Positions 25,173 through 32,970 of a stretch of 64,000 nt of DNA are shown piece after piece. Position 1 is the first letter of the stretch; every line of letters starts with the position of its first letter. The position numbers were made by a program, and so were the translations under genes. The stretch is from Paenibacillus sp. URB8-2 (GTDB lineage: Bacteria; Bacillota; Bacilli; Paenibacillales; Paenibacillaceae). The notes beneath the pieces were generated by a model. It was not told where the DNA came from. It did not search any database and saw only the letters and a program-made list of their open reading frames with translations. Location of the stretch: contig NZ_AP023239.1 of NCBI RefSeq assembly GCF_013393385.1, positions 930,001-994,000 on the forward strand. Direction: 5' to 3'.

Positions 25173-26720
25173 ATGAGAGTAAAAAACTCCATCATCAACA
25201 TAACGGCGGGCATCGGCAATCAACTGGTAATAACCCTGCTGAGCTTTGTATCCAGAACCGTCTTCATTAACAGCCTCGGCATCGAGTATCTGGGCGTGAA
25301 TGGACTGTTCACGAATATTCTCGCGATGCTGACGCTGGCGGAGGCGGGAATCGGAACAAGTATTATGTACAGTCTATATAAGCCGATTGCGGAGAACGAT
25401 TACGAGAAGATCAACAAGCTGATGCGGCTGTACCGCAGCGCCTATCTGGTCATCGCACTGGTCGTCACGGCGCTGGGCCTGTCCCTTCTCCCTTTTCTTG
25501 ATGAAATCGTCAAAAACACAAGCATACATCATCTATATCTTATCTATCTAATATTCCTGCTCAATACGGTGACGCCTTATCTCTTCTCTTATAAAAATTC
25601 ATTCCTGAATGTGAACCAGAAGAGCTATATCGTGACTGTGGCGTATTCCGCATCCTCCATTCTTTCAACCAGTCTCAAAATAGGCATCCTGTATTTTACT
25701 GCGAATTATATCCTGTTCCTGATCATCGACAGCATCCTGACTATCGTTACCTCGGTATTTCTGACCATGACCGCCAACCGGAAATATCCCTATCTGAGGC
25801 AAAAGGCCGCAGGCAAGCTCGACGCGGAAACCAAAGGCGGAATCATCAAAAATGTCAAAGCGATCGTCATCCAGAACATCGGCAGCTATCTGGTGCTCGG
25901 GACGGAGAATATTCTGATTTCCACCTTTGTCAGCATCGCGGCCGTGGGCCTGTATTCCAACTATAAAATGCTGATCGATATTGCCAGAACCTTTATCAAT
26001 CAGGTGTTCAGCAATTTGTACCACAGTGTCGGGAATCTCGTATCCAGTGAGAGCGGGGAGAAGATATACAGTGTCTATAAAGTGATGCTGCTGCTCAGTT
26101 TCTGGCTGTATTCCTTGCTCACGATCCTCCTGTATCTCCTGATCGAACCGTTTATTGCGCTCTGGATCGGCGGAAAGTTCCTGATGACCGGCGGGGTTCT
26201 GCTCGTCCTGCTGCTGCTGTTCTATGAACGGGGAATGCGCAATCCAATCAGCACAGTGAAGACGACGGCCGGTATTTTTCATGAAGACCGCTTCGTTCCG
26301 CTGGCCCAGGCCGTCCTCGGACTTGGCGTTTCCATTATTCTTGTGCGGCAGATCGGCATTGCCGGCGTCTTTATCGGCTCCCTGTTCGGCACCCTGGCCA
26401 TGCCCTTCTGGACGACGCCCTATCTGGTCTATAAAAAGGTGTTCCATCTGCCCGTCGCCGACTATTACCTGAAATATGCCTATTATTCATTGATTGGGAT
26501 AAGCGCTTTTTTTGCGGCGTACTATACAAGCGGTTTTATCCATGCGGGGAATTTTTCACAACTGATAGTGAAAGGAATTGTCGCGTTTGCAACCGTCAAC
26601 CTGATCTACTTCGCGGTATTTCATCGGAAGGAAGAATTTAAATACCTTCAGGGCATTACCAAGATTATGTTTGGCAAAGTCACCTTAAAGTTCAAGCCCC
26701 ATTTGAAGAACGGAGGATGA
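25173..26720 (+). CDS. Wzx-type polysaccharide flippase (EpsK role)
   Basis: An integral membrane protein of 515 residues with about 12-14 hydrophobic segments, of the MOP superfamily. The N-terminus 'ITAGIGNQLVITLLSFVSRT' and 'LGIEYLGVNGLFTNIL' are typical of Firmicute polysaccharide transporters that flip lipid-linked repeat units. It is the only flippase candidate in the locus and pairs with the EpsG-like polymerase. ATG at 25173 is chosen over 25167, which abuts the AGGGG site. Confidence 0.85.
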   Translation: MRVKNSIINITAGIGNQLVITLLSFVSRTVFINSLGIEYLGVNGLFTNILAMLTLAEAGIGTSIMYSLYKPIAENDYEKINKLMRLYRSAYLVIALVVTALGLSLLPFLDEIVKNTSIHHLYLIYLIFLLNTVTPYLFSYKNSFLNVNQKSYIVTVAYSASSILSTSLKIGILYFTANYILFLIIDSILTIVTSVFLTMTANRKYPYLRQKAAGKLDAETKGGIIKNVKAIVIQNIGSYLVLGTENILISTFVSIAAVGLYSNYKMLIDIARTFINQVFSNLYHSVGNLVSSESGEKIYSVYKVMLLLSFWLYSLLTILLYLLIEPFIALWIGGKFLMTGGVLLVLLLLFYERGMRNPISTVKTTAGIFHEDRFVPLAQAVLGLGVSIILVRQIGIAGVFIGSLFGTLAMPFWTTPYLVYKKVFHLPVADYYLKYAYYSLIGISAFFAAYYTSGFIHAGNFSQLIVKGIVAFATVNLIYFAVFHRKEEFKYLQGITKIMFGKVTLKFKPHLKNGG

Positions 26721-26724
26721 TGGC

Positions 26725-27759
26725 ATGGCTATTCTAATTACCGGAGGCGCCGGCTATATCGGCAGCCATACTGCGGTGGAACTGCTCGAAGCGGGATACG
26801 AAATTGTGATTGTCGATAATTACGCCAACAGCCATCCCGAGGCAATCCGGCGGATCACGGAGATCACGGGCCGGACATTTCCATTCTATGAGCTCGATTT
26901 ATTGGACAGTGAAGGGCTGGACGACGTATTTGCCCGGCACCCTATCGAGGCCGTGATTCATTTTGCGGGGCTTAAAGCGGTGGGGGAGTCGGTGGAGAAC
27001 CCGCTCAAGTACTATCATACGAATCTGCTGAGCACCCTGACGCTGTGCAAGGTGATGCAGAAATACGAGGTGTTCCGCATTGTCTTCAGCTCATCGGCGA
27101 CCGTATACGGCGCTCCGGAGTCTGTGCCGATTACGGAGGATTCTCCTGTCGGCGCCACCAATCCTTATGGACGCACCAAAGAAATGATCGAACACATTCT
27201 GCGTGATGTTGCGGTGTCCGATTCCCGCTGGGCCATTTCGATCCTGCGCTATTTTAACCCGATAGGAGCCCACAAGAGCGGGCGGATCGGCGAGAATCCG
27301 AACGGCATTCCGAACAATTTGCTGCCCTATATTTCCCAGGTAGCCGTCGGCAAGCTGGCCACGCTCAGCGTATACGGGAATGACTATCCGACAGTCGACG
27401 GCACGGGCGTAAGAGATTATATTCATGTCGTGGATCTGGCGCATGGCCATTTGAAGGCGCTGGAGCGGATTATGGGGCGCACCTCTGTGGATGTGTACAA
27501 TCTGGGAACGGGCCGAGGCTTAAGCGTGCTGGAGATGGTGAGGGCCTTCGAGAAGGTGTCGGGCCAGGCCATACCTTACCGGGTTGCAGAACGAAGAGCG
27601 GGCGATATCGCCGTCTGCTACGCAGATACGTCCAGGGCGAATGAAGAATTGCAATGGCAGGCTGTCCGCGGAATTGAAGAGATGTGCGAAGATACGTGGC
27701 GGTGGCAATCGGTGAATCCCGGAGGCTATGCGGAGAGTGAACTGGAAAAAGCGAAGTAA
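26725..27759 (+). CDS. galE: UDP-glucose 4-epimerase
   Basis: A 344-residue extended short-chain dehydrogenase: NAD-binding 'TGGAGYIGSHTAVELL' at the N-terminus, 'SSSATVYG' with the catalytic Ser/Thr, and the catalytic Tyr in 'NPYGRTKEMIE'; C-terminal 'GTGVRDYIHVVDLA' is the GalE signature. It interconverts UDP-Glc/UDP-Gal (or the N-acetyl forms) to supply sugar donors. Last gene of the EPS locus; GGAGGATG precedes the start and a terminator follows. Confidence 0.95.
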   Translation: MAILITGGAGYIGSHTAVELLEAGYEIVIVDNYANSHPEAIRRITEITGRTFPFYELDLLDSEGLDDVFARHPIEAVIHFAGLKAVGESVENPLKYYHTNLLSTLTLCKVMQKYEVFRIVFSSSATVYGAPESVPITEDSPVGATNPYGRTKEMIEHILRDVAVSDSRWAISILRYFNPIGAHKSGRIGENPNGIPNNLLPYISQVAVGKLATLSVYGNDYPTVDGTGVRDYIHVVDLAHGHLKALERIMGRTSVDVYNLGTGRGLSVLEMVRAFEKVSGQAIPYRVAERRAGDIAVCYADTSRANEELQWQAVRGIEEMCEDTWRWQSVNPGGYAESELEKAK

Positions 27760-27764
27760 AACAG

Positions 27765-27807
27765 AGCCGTCTCGAAGGCGTAATTGCTGGAGAGAGGGCT
27801 TTTTTTT
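27765..27807 (+). terminator. Terminator ending the EPS locus
   Basis: AGCC-G-TCTC at 27765 pairs with GAGA-G-AGGGCT ending at 27800, followed by seven or more T. It lies between converging galE and the sinR gene and could act weakly in both directions. Confidence 0.8.
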
Positions 27808-27837
27808 GAAATATCAGAAAGTATAAGTTCACGCTGG

Positions 27838-28167
27838 CTACCGTCGTTCCATCCTCCATTTGTTGTACTCCAGGAAGTCGCGAAACTCTCTTTTGCTGAT
27901 GCCGGAGTGCATTGCTTCCTTAATTAAGTCGTTCCATTCCATATCCGTCTGCTCGGCGTCTTCCTTCCGCTGATCCGAATGCAGGAATTCTTCTACGGTT
28001 ATGCCCAGAACGGAGCCGACTTTTTCCAGAAACTGAATGGAGGGATTCTTCTGGATTCCGCGTTCGATCGAGCTTAAATAAGATTTGGCAACTCCGGCTC
28101 TTTCGGACAATTCCGTAAGGGAATAGTTCTTCTTTTTACGAAGCTGTTGTATCCGTTTACCGATCAT
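27838..28167 (-). CDS. sinR: SinR-like biofilm repressor (XRE family)
   Basis: A 109-residue DNA-binding protein. The N-terminal helix-turn-helix domain ('IGKRIQQLRKKKNYSLTELS', 'AGVAKSYLSSIERGIQ') is nearly superposable on remembered B. subtilis SinR. The C-terminal 'EWNDLIKEAMHSGISKREF' and 'FLEYNKWR' are the SinI/SinR dimerisation domain. SinR represses eps genes at GTTCTYT sites; such sites lie in the EPS promoter and before this gene's own operon. No SinI-like antagonist gene is visible. Third gene of a leftward operon, 16 bases after the B2-like gene, with GGAGGTC before the ATG. Confidence 0.92.
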   Translation of the reverse strand: MIGKRIQQLRKKKNYSLTELSERAGVAKSYLSSIERGIQKNPSIQFLEKVGSVLGITVEEFLHSDQRKEDAEQTDMEWNDLIKEAMHSGISKREFRDFLEYNKWRMERR

Positions 28168-28183
28168 AGCTGACCTCCGTTAC

Positions 28184-28642
28184 TTAGCTGGTACCCGCAG
28201 ATTTGGCGAATTTGTCGACAACAACGAACTGATCCATGACTTCCGCTCCGGAAATATAATAAGGACCGCTGCGAAGCCAAGCATGGGCTATCAGATTTCC
28301 GTCCTTGTCCTTGGCCGTTCCTAAATAAAGGGTGCTGCCGATGCCCCTTCTCTCCAGCATTTTCATACCCGCTATAGCCCTTACCAGGCATTTGCTGTCC
28401 CACGGTGTATATTTGCTGATCGTATTAATGGAATTGGCAATATGCCTCATGGAGGGAGTATGTTCTGAATCGCTGTCCCGATCCGTCTCTTGTCCTCTTT
28501 CACCGAGCGAAGGCGCCACTTTGGAGAACTTGTAGAAGAGGAGGGTGCGGGCCCATCCCAATAGCACAAAGGCTTCCAAATAAAACAAAAGGGTAGTCTT
28601 GTCCAATGTGAACAACAACCGGAGTTTGCTTACGAGCTTCAT
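28184..28642 (-). CDS. Lasso-peptide B2-type transglutaminase-like protease
   Basis: A 152-residue protein of the transglutaminase-like cysteine protease family whose members (B2) cut leader peptides from lasso and related precursors. The N-terminal third is hydrophobic ('LLFYLEAFVLLGWARTLLFY'); the catalytic Cys is C85 in 'WDSKCLVRA' and the His is H120 in 'LIAHAWLRSG'. The third catalytic residue is not evident, as in some relatives. It overlaps the PqqD-like gene by four bases (ATGA), as usual for B1-B2 pairs. No precursor peptide or macrolactam synthetase is found nearby, so the substrate is unknown. Confidence 0.8.
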   Translation of the reverse strand: MKLVSKLRLLFTLDKTTLLFYLEAFVLLGWARTLLFYKFSKVAPSLGERGQETDRDSDSEHTPSMRHIANSINTISKYTPWDSKCLVRAIAGMKMLERRGIGSTLYLGTAKDKDGNLIAHAWLRSGPYYISGAEVMDQFVVVDKFAKSAGTS

Positions 28643-28941
28643 TCGGCATCAGCCACACGGATCAGATCTTCTTTCAGCAGATGCTGTAAAAAAGGAATGA
28701 CGTCCTGCTCGCAAATGTCAGCGTCAATTTCATAGATTTGCTGAAGAGATTCTATAATTTCCTTTACAGACCGGGGAGTGCTGATTGCGCTCCAAATATC
28801 TCCTCCAACCTGTCCCAGGTTAAAATACTTTCCTTTTTGTACGCTCAGCATCACCTTTTCGCCATCCATATCGCTGACAATGTTTCCTTCGCATTGAACA
28901 AGAACGGTATCTATCGATAAAATCTTTGGCTGTTTCATCAT
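28639..28941 (-). CDS. PqqD-like RRE protein (lasso B1 type)
   Basis: A 100-residue PqqD-family protein, the RiPP recognition element that grips a leader peptide for the partner protease. 'GKYFNLGQVGGDIWSAISTP' followed by 'VKEIIESLQQIYEID' and a C-terminal helix 'VIPFLQHLLKEDLIRV' are characteristic. AAGGAG lies ten bases before the first of two adjacent ATGs. First gene of the leftward operon with the B2-like protease and sinR; a SinR-type palindrome lies 65-80 bases upstream. Confidence 0.85.
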   Translation of the reverse strand: MMKQPKILSIDTVLVQCEGNIVSDMDGEKVMLSVQKGKYFNLGQVGGDIWSAISTPRSVKEIIESLQQIYEIDADICEQDVIPFLQHLLKEDLIRVADAE

Positions 28942-29005
28942 TGATAATCCACTCCTTAATAGGAAATTTGGGAGGATAAATCAAAGGAATTCAATACGAT
29001 TCCAT

Positions 29006-29021
29006 GTTCTTTATAGAGAAC
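29006..29021. promoter_or_regulatory. SinR-type palindrome before the RRE-protease-sinR operon
   Basis: GTTCTTTATAGAGAAC is an inverted repeat whose two halves read GTTCTTT and GTTCTCT, both exact matches to the SinR half-site GTTCTYT. It differs from the EPS operator at 1803 by only two bases. A possible minus-strand promoter upstream (TTGACT, 17 bp, TAACTT, around 29041-29066) has a weak -10; the site would then lie just after the transcription start. This suggests autoregulation. Confidence 0.75.
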
Positions 29022-29102
29022 GTTATTATAATAATAAGTTAACATTCAGCTATACCAAAGTCAACTGTCCACAGGGGTAATTTTAGATTCGACTTTAGGA
29101 TA

Positions 29103-29131
29103 TTGACCTCATTTTATGAATGTGGTATATA
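29103..29131 (+). promoter_or_regulatory. Sigma-A promoter of htpG
   Basis: TTGACC (29103-29108), a 17-bp spacer, and TATATA (29126-29131). It sits directly before the CIRCE element, so the operator covers the expected transcription start. Confidence 0.8.
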
Positions 29132-29141
29132 AAAATAGGGA

Positions 29142-29168
29142 TTAGCACTCAATGAGTTAGAGTGCTAA
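29142..29168. promoter_or_regulatory. CIRCE operator (HrcA binding site)
   Basis: TTAGCACTC, nine bases, GAGTGCTAA: an exact match to the CIRCE consensus bound by the heat-shock repressor HrcA. It lies 11 bases after the -10 and 55 bases before the htpG start, so htpG should be under HrcA control here. Confidence 0.95.
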
Positions 29169-29223
29169 AATATACATTACAACGAACCGTTCATTTGTAT
29201 TTTATCTTGGAAGGAGACTAGGC

Positions 29224-31104
29224 ATGGTCAAAAAGCAGTTTCAAGCGGAATCCAAACGATTGCTGGAAATGATGATCAACTCGATTTACACGCAGCGCGA
29301 GATTTTTCTCCGCGAACTCATTTCCAATTCCAGCGACGCCATTGACAAGATTTATTACAAAGCGCTGACCGACGATACGCTCACATTCAACAAAGAGGAT
29401 TATTTCATTAAAATCACTGTCGACAAAGCGAACCGCACCCTGAGCGTCTCCGATACTGGAATCGGCATGACGCAGGAAGAGCTGGAGAGCAATCTCGGCG
29501 TTATCGCGAAGAGCGGCTCGCTTGCCTTCAAGAAGGAGAACGAAGCGAAGGACGGCCATAATATTATCGGCCAGTTCGGGGTAGGCTTTTATTCCGCTTT
29601 CATGGTAGCCGACAATATTACGGTGATCAGCCGGCCGCTCGGCAGCGATACGGCTCTCAAATGGGAGTCCGAAGGCGCGGATGGCTATACGATTGAGCCT
29701 TGCGAGAAGGCTTCGGTCGGCACCGATATTATTTTGAAGATCAAGGAGAACACCGAGGAAGACAACTACGACGAATATCTGGAAGAGTACCGGCTGAGAT
29801 CGATCATCAAGAAATACTCCGATTTTATCCGCTATCCGATCAAGATGGACGTTACCCGTAGCGTGCCGAAGGAAGGCGCGGAGAACGAGTACGAGGAAAT
29901 TACGGAAGAGCAGACCGTCAACAGCATGGTCCCGATCTGGCGCAAGAACAAGAGCGAGCTGAAGGACGAGGACTACGAGAACTTCTACCAGGAGAAGCGC
30001 TACGGTTTCGATAAGCCGCTGAAGCATATCCATATCAGCGCCGACGGCGCGGTGGTGTACAACGCGATCCTGTTCATTCCGGAGAATACGCCTTTCGATT
30101 ATTACACCAAGGAATATGAAAAAGGCCTCGAGCTGTACTCGAACGGCGTCCTCATCATGAACAAATGCGGCGACCTGCTTCCCGACTATTTCAGCTTCGT
30201 GAAAGGCATGGTCGATTCCGAGGATCTGTCGCTGAACATCTCCCGCGAGCTGCTTCAGCATGACCGCCAGCTGAGCCTGATCGCGAAGAACATCAAGAAC
30301 AAGATCAAGAGCGCTCTGCTAAGTCTGCTCAAGGACGAGAGAGAGAAGTACGAATCTTTCTACAACGCGTTTGGCAGAGGGTTGAAGTTCGGCGTATACA
30401 ATGATTATGGCGTCAACAAGGATACGCTTCAGGATCTCCTGCTGTTCCATTCCTCCAAGGAGAAGAAGCTGGTCAGCCTGGACGAATACGTATCGAGAAT
30501 GCCCGAGGATCAGAAATACATCTACTACGCTTCCGGCGAGTCCATCGAACGGATCGAGAAGCTGCCGCAGACGGAGCTGGTGGCCGATAAAGGCTACGAA
30601 ATCTTGTATTTTACCGACGATATCGACGAATTTGCCATCAAAATCCTGATGAGCTACAAGGACAAAGAGTTCAAATCCGTCTCCAGCGGCGACCTTGGCA
30701 TCGACACGGAGGAGCAGGAGAAGGCGGCGGAAAGCGCCGATACCGAGAACAAGGATCTGTTCGAAGCGATGAAGGACGTGCTCGGCGGCAAGGTCAAGAG
30801 CGTCAAGGCGTCCAAACGGCTGAAATCCCATCCGGTCTGCCTGTCCTCTGAAGGCGATCTGACCATCGAGATGGAAAAAACGCTCCGGGCGATGCCGAAC
30901 GCCGGCGATGTCCAGGCCGACAAGGTGCTGGAGATCAACGTGAACCATGACGTCTTCAAGTCGCTGAAGGATGCCCAGAACAAGGACAAGGAGAAGCTGG
31001 CGCTCTACACGAATCTGCTGTACAACCAGGCGCTGCTTATCGAAGGGCTGCCGGTCGGCGATCCGGTGGAGTTCACAAACGATATTTGCAAAATAATGGT
31101 GTAA
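29224..31104 (+). CDS. htpG: Chaperone HtpG (Hsp90)
   Basis: A 626-residue Hsp90, close to the usual bacterial length. The GHKL ATPase domain has '[14 protein letters not shown]', '[13 protein letters not shown]', and '[16 protein letters not shown]'; the middle domain has '[20 protein letters not shown]' and the catalytic Arg region '[14 protein letters not shown]'; the C-terminal dimerisation domain follows. AAGGAG precedes the ATG. It is a single-gene transcript from a promoter overlapped by CIRCE, ended by the hairpin at 31141. In B. subtilis htpG is not HrcA-controlled, so regulation differs. Confidence 0.97.
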   Translation: MVKKQFQAESKRLLEMMINSIYTQREIFLRELISNSSDAIDKIYYKALTDDTLTFNKEDYFIKITVDKANRTLSVSDTGIGMTQEELESNLGVIAKSGSLAFKKENEAKDGHNIIGQFGVGFYSAFMVADNITVISRPLGSDTALKWESEGADGYTIEPCEKASVGTDIILKIKENTEEDNYDEYLEEYRLRSIIKKYSDFIRYPIKMDVTRSVPKEGAENEYEEITEEQTVNSMVPIWRKNKSELKDEDYENFYQEKRYGFDKPLKHIHISADGAVVYNAILFIPENTPFDYYTKEYEKGLELYSNGVLIMNKCGDLLPDYFSFVKGMVDSEDLSLNISRELLQHDRQLSLIAKNIKNKIKSALLSLLKDEREKYESFYNAFGRGLKFGVYNDYGVNKDTLQDLLLFHSSKEKKLVSLDEYVSRMPEDQKYIYYASGESIERIEKLPQTELVADKGYEILYFTDDIDEFAIKILMSYKDKEFKSVSSGDLGIDTEEQEKAAESADTENKDLFEAMKDVLGGKVKSVKASKRLKSHPVCLSSEGDLTIEMEKTLRAMPNAGDVQADKVLEINVNHDVFKSLKDAQNKDKEKLALYTNLLYNQALLIEGLPVGDPVEFTNDICKIMV

Positions 31105-31140
31105 GGCAGTCCGCCATTTCCAAAATGAAACGACAGCTTC

Positions 31141-31181
31141 AACCCGTATTCGGTCTAAACGCCGGAGCGGGTTGTTTTTTT
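31141..31181 (+). terminator. Terminator after htpG
   Basis: AACCCG (31141) pairs with CGGGTT (31168), with inner pairing TTCGG/CCGGA and a following T run. It closely resembles the terminator at 32820. Confidence 0.85.
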
Positions 31182-31534
31182 ACATAGCTTGATCCCCTTC
31201 AAGGCAAGGTGGCCAAAGTGGCGGCAGTTGCGAGGAATGCCTGCAGGTGTACACCTTTTTTTCTATAAGCTTCTACTCCAAACCCAATACCTGCAAAGAT
31301 GCATGCATTACACTTCCATTCTCCTCATTCCGGCGTGTATGCATCCAATGCCTGCACGATCGCAGCTATTTCCTTCTTTCCAAGTAAATCAGCCGACAAA
31401 ACCTGCAGGTTTGCAGGAAAACACAGGCTCCGCCTGAACAGCCGATCCGCTGAGGGGGCCATGGGAATTAGACCAGGCGGAATTAGTAGCCTAGTAATGA
31501 TTAGTAGCCAGCTAATGCAAGAGAGGCATAGAGT
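31182..31534. repeat. Gene-free stretch with CCTGCA-rich repeat
   Basis: No convincing gene. At 31240-31435 there are several CCTGCA motifs each followed by short partner TGCA/GCAGG sequences and T- or C-rich tracts, the same style as at 13340-13560. At 31481-31515 TTAGTAGCC is directly repeated. Confidence 0.5.
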
Positions 31535-31564
31535 TTGACATATTTCTGGCAGCGGTGATACGCT
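31535..31564 (+). promoter_or_regulatory. Promoter of nucleotidyltransferase copy 2
   Basis: TTGACA (31535-31540), 18-bp spacer, TACGCT (31559-31564). Both hexamers and 12 of 18 spacer bases match the promoter at 14589 before copy 1, so the duplicated genes kept a common control region. Confidence 0.65.
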
Positions 31565-31601
31565 CTCTTCAAAAGACATCGCGGCAGAAGGAGAATTCCC
31601 T

Positions 31602-32786
31602 ATGGATGAACGGAATGTGATAGATCACGGGATTTTATCTAAGGAACTATTGCTTCTTCTTGCTCTGCTTGCCGCGGACAAAGTTGACGAGGTGGCAGAC
31701 CGGCAGTCGGAGATGTTCGCGGACATCGATTGGAAGCAGTTCATGCGGCTTGCCATGCATCATCGCGTGTATCCTTTTCTGTATCCCAAGCTTAGCCGCA
31801 TGCGTGAAGGGCGGATTCCTTCAGAGCTCGTCCAATGGCTGAAGCAAGAATACTGTAAAAATACCGTTCAGATGCTCCACCTCAGCGGCGAAATGGGCAG
31901 GCTGGCCGATAAGCTGGCTGACGCGGGCATCCCGGCCCTTTTCCTGAAAGGGCCGGTGCTGGCGCAGGATTTGTACGGCGATATCTCGCTCCGCACGTCC
32001 CGCGACCTCGATTTTATCGTGCCCATTGGCAAACTGGCCGAAGCGGAAGCCCTGCTAGTCAGGCTCGGCTATGTAGAGGAAGAAGAATTCGAGACTATTC
32101 TGGGAGATTGGAAATGGAGGCAGCATCATAAGACGTTCCACCACCCCGGCAACAATATTAAGGCCGAGGTCCACTGGAGACTGAATCCGGCGCCTTCCAG
32201 AGAGCCGGACTTCGATGAACTGTGGGAGCGGAGGGGGACCAGCAACCTCCTGGGCCGGAATATTCATTATTTGGGACCGGAGGATTTGTTTCTGTTCTTG
32301 TCCGCGCACGGAGCCAGGCACGGCTGGTCAAGATTGAGATGGCTGCTGGATATCAAGCAACTGCTGCTGAAGCAGCCGGACCCCGGCACATTGACCCGGC
32401 TTCTTCATCGGTATGGCTATGATGATGTCGGAGGACAGGCCCTTCTGTTGGCCGCCGATTTATTGAAGGCGCCGATCGATCCCGGCCTGTCCCGCTTGGC
32501 GGAGAGGCCAAAAGCCCGCCGCCTGGCCCGGCTTGCCATGTTCTACGTGGGGCGAATGGTCAATCTGCATAATCCGCCGCTGCCGCCTGAAGTAGAGCGG
32601 CATTACCGGTATTATCAGCCGGCGATTTTGTCGTGGGGGCAGCAGCTTCTATACGCGCTCGGATTTCTGCATCCTTATGCGGCGGATGCGAAGACGCTGC
32701 CGCTGCCGAGGCGCCTGCACTTTCTTTACTTCGCTTTGCGGCCCTTTTTATGGACATGGAGAAAAGCATTTGGCGAGGAGAAATGA
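31602..32786 (+). CDS. Nucleotidyltransferase-fold protein (NTP_transf_5), copy 2
   Basis: A 394-residue paralog of the EPS-locus gene at 14738, similar over the full length: 'MHHRVYPFLYPKL', 'LFLKGPV', 'LRTSRDLDFIVP' with the DxD, 'EVHWRLNPAPS' and 'AHGARHGWSRLRWLLDI'. It stands alone between htpG and an ABC transporter, with its own promoter and a terminator. Family members accompany lasso-peptide genes in Firmicutes; here the B1/B2-like pair is 2.7 kb away. AGAAGGAGAAT precedes the ATG. Substrate unknown. Confidence 0.75.
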   Translation: MDERNVIDHGILSKELLLLLALLAADKVDEVADRQSEMFADIDWKQFMRLAMHHRVYPFLYPKLSRMREGRIPSELVQWLKQEYCKNTVQMLHLSGEMGRLADKLADAGIPALFLKGPVLAQDLYGDISLRTSRDLDFIVPIGKLAEAEALLVRLGYVEEEEFETILGDWKWRQHHKTFHHPGNNIKAEVHWRLNPAPSREPDFDELWERRGTSNLLGRNIHYLGPEDLFLFLSAHGARHGWSRLRWLLDIKQLLLKQPDPGTLTRLLHRYGYDDVGGQALLLAADLLKAPIDPGLSRLAERPKARRLARLAMFYVGRMVNLHNPPLPPEVERHYRYYQPAILSWGQQLLYALGFLHPYAADAKTLPLPRRLHFLYFALRPFLWTWRKAFGEEK

Positions 32787-32819
32787 GCAGCGCGCCTTCT
32801 GAGAAGCCTACAGAACTAA

Positions 32820-32858
32820 AACCCGCATTCGGCCCAAACGACGAAGCGGGTTATTTTT
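32820..32858 (+). terminator. Terminator after nucleotidyltransferase copy 2
   Basis: AACCCG (32820) pairs with CGGGTT (32847), followed by T's. The loop reads almost the same as that of the htpG terminator at 31141, so two near-copies flank the gene. Confidence 0.8.
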
Positions 32859-32901
32859 GACTACGTCCCTGGACCGAGTCCAAAATCGGCTTGCGGACGG
32901 T

Positions 32902-32930
32902 TTGGGCCATTTCGGCCTTCGGATTATAAT
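32902..32930 (+). promoter_or_regulatory. Promoter of the ABC transporter genes
   Basis: TTGGGC (32902-32907), 17-bp spacer, perfect TATAAT (32925-32930), 40 bases before the ATP-binding gene. Confidence 0.65.
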
Positions 32931-32970
32931 AGAGCTGAATTGCAGAAACGGAGATATGGGAGGGGTACCA

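Noticed and set aside
28184..28941. Complete lasso-peptide cluster
   Set aside because: No precursor peptide, no asparagine-synthetase-like cyclase and no dedicated transporter are adjacent; only the RRE and B2-type genes are present.
31189..31579. Several 60-84 residue frames between htpG and the second nucleotidyltransferase gene
   Set aside because: No ribosome sites, low-complexity translation over the CCTGCA-rich repeat, and mutual overlap.
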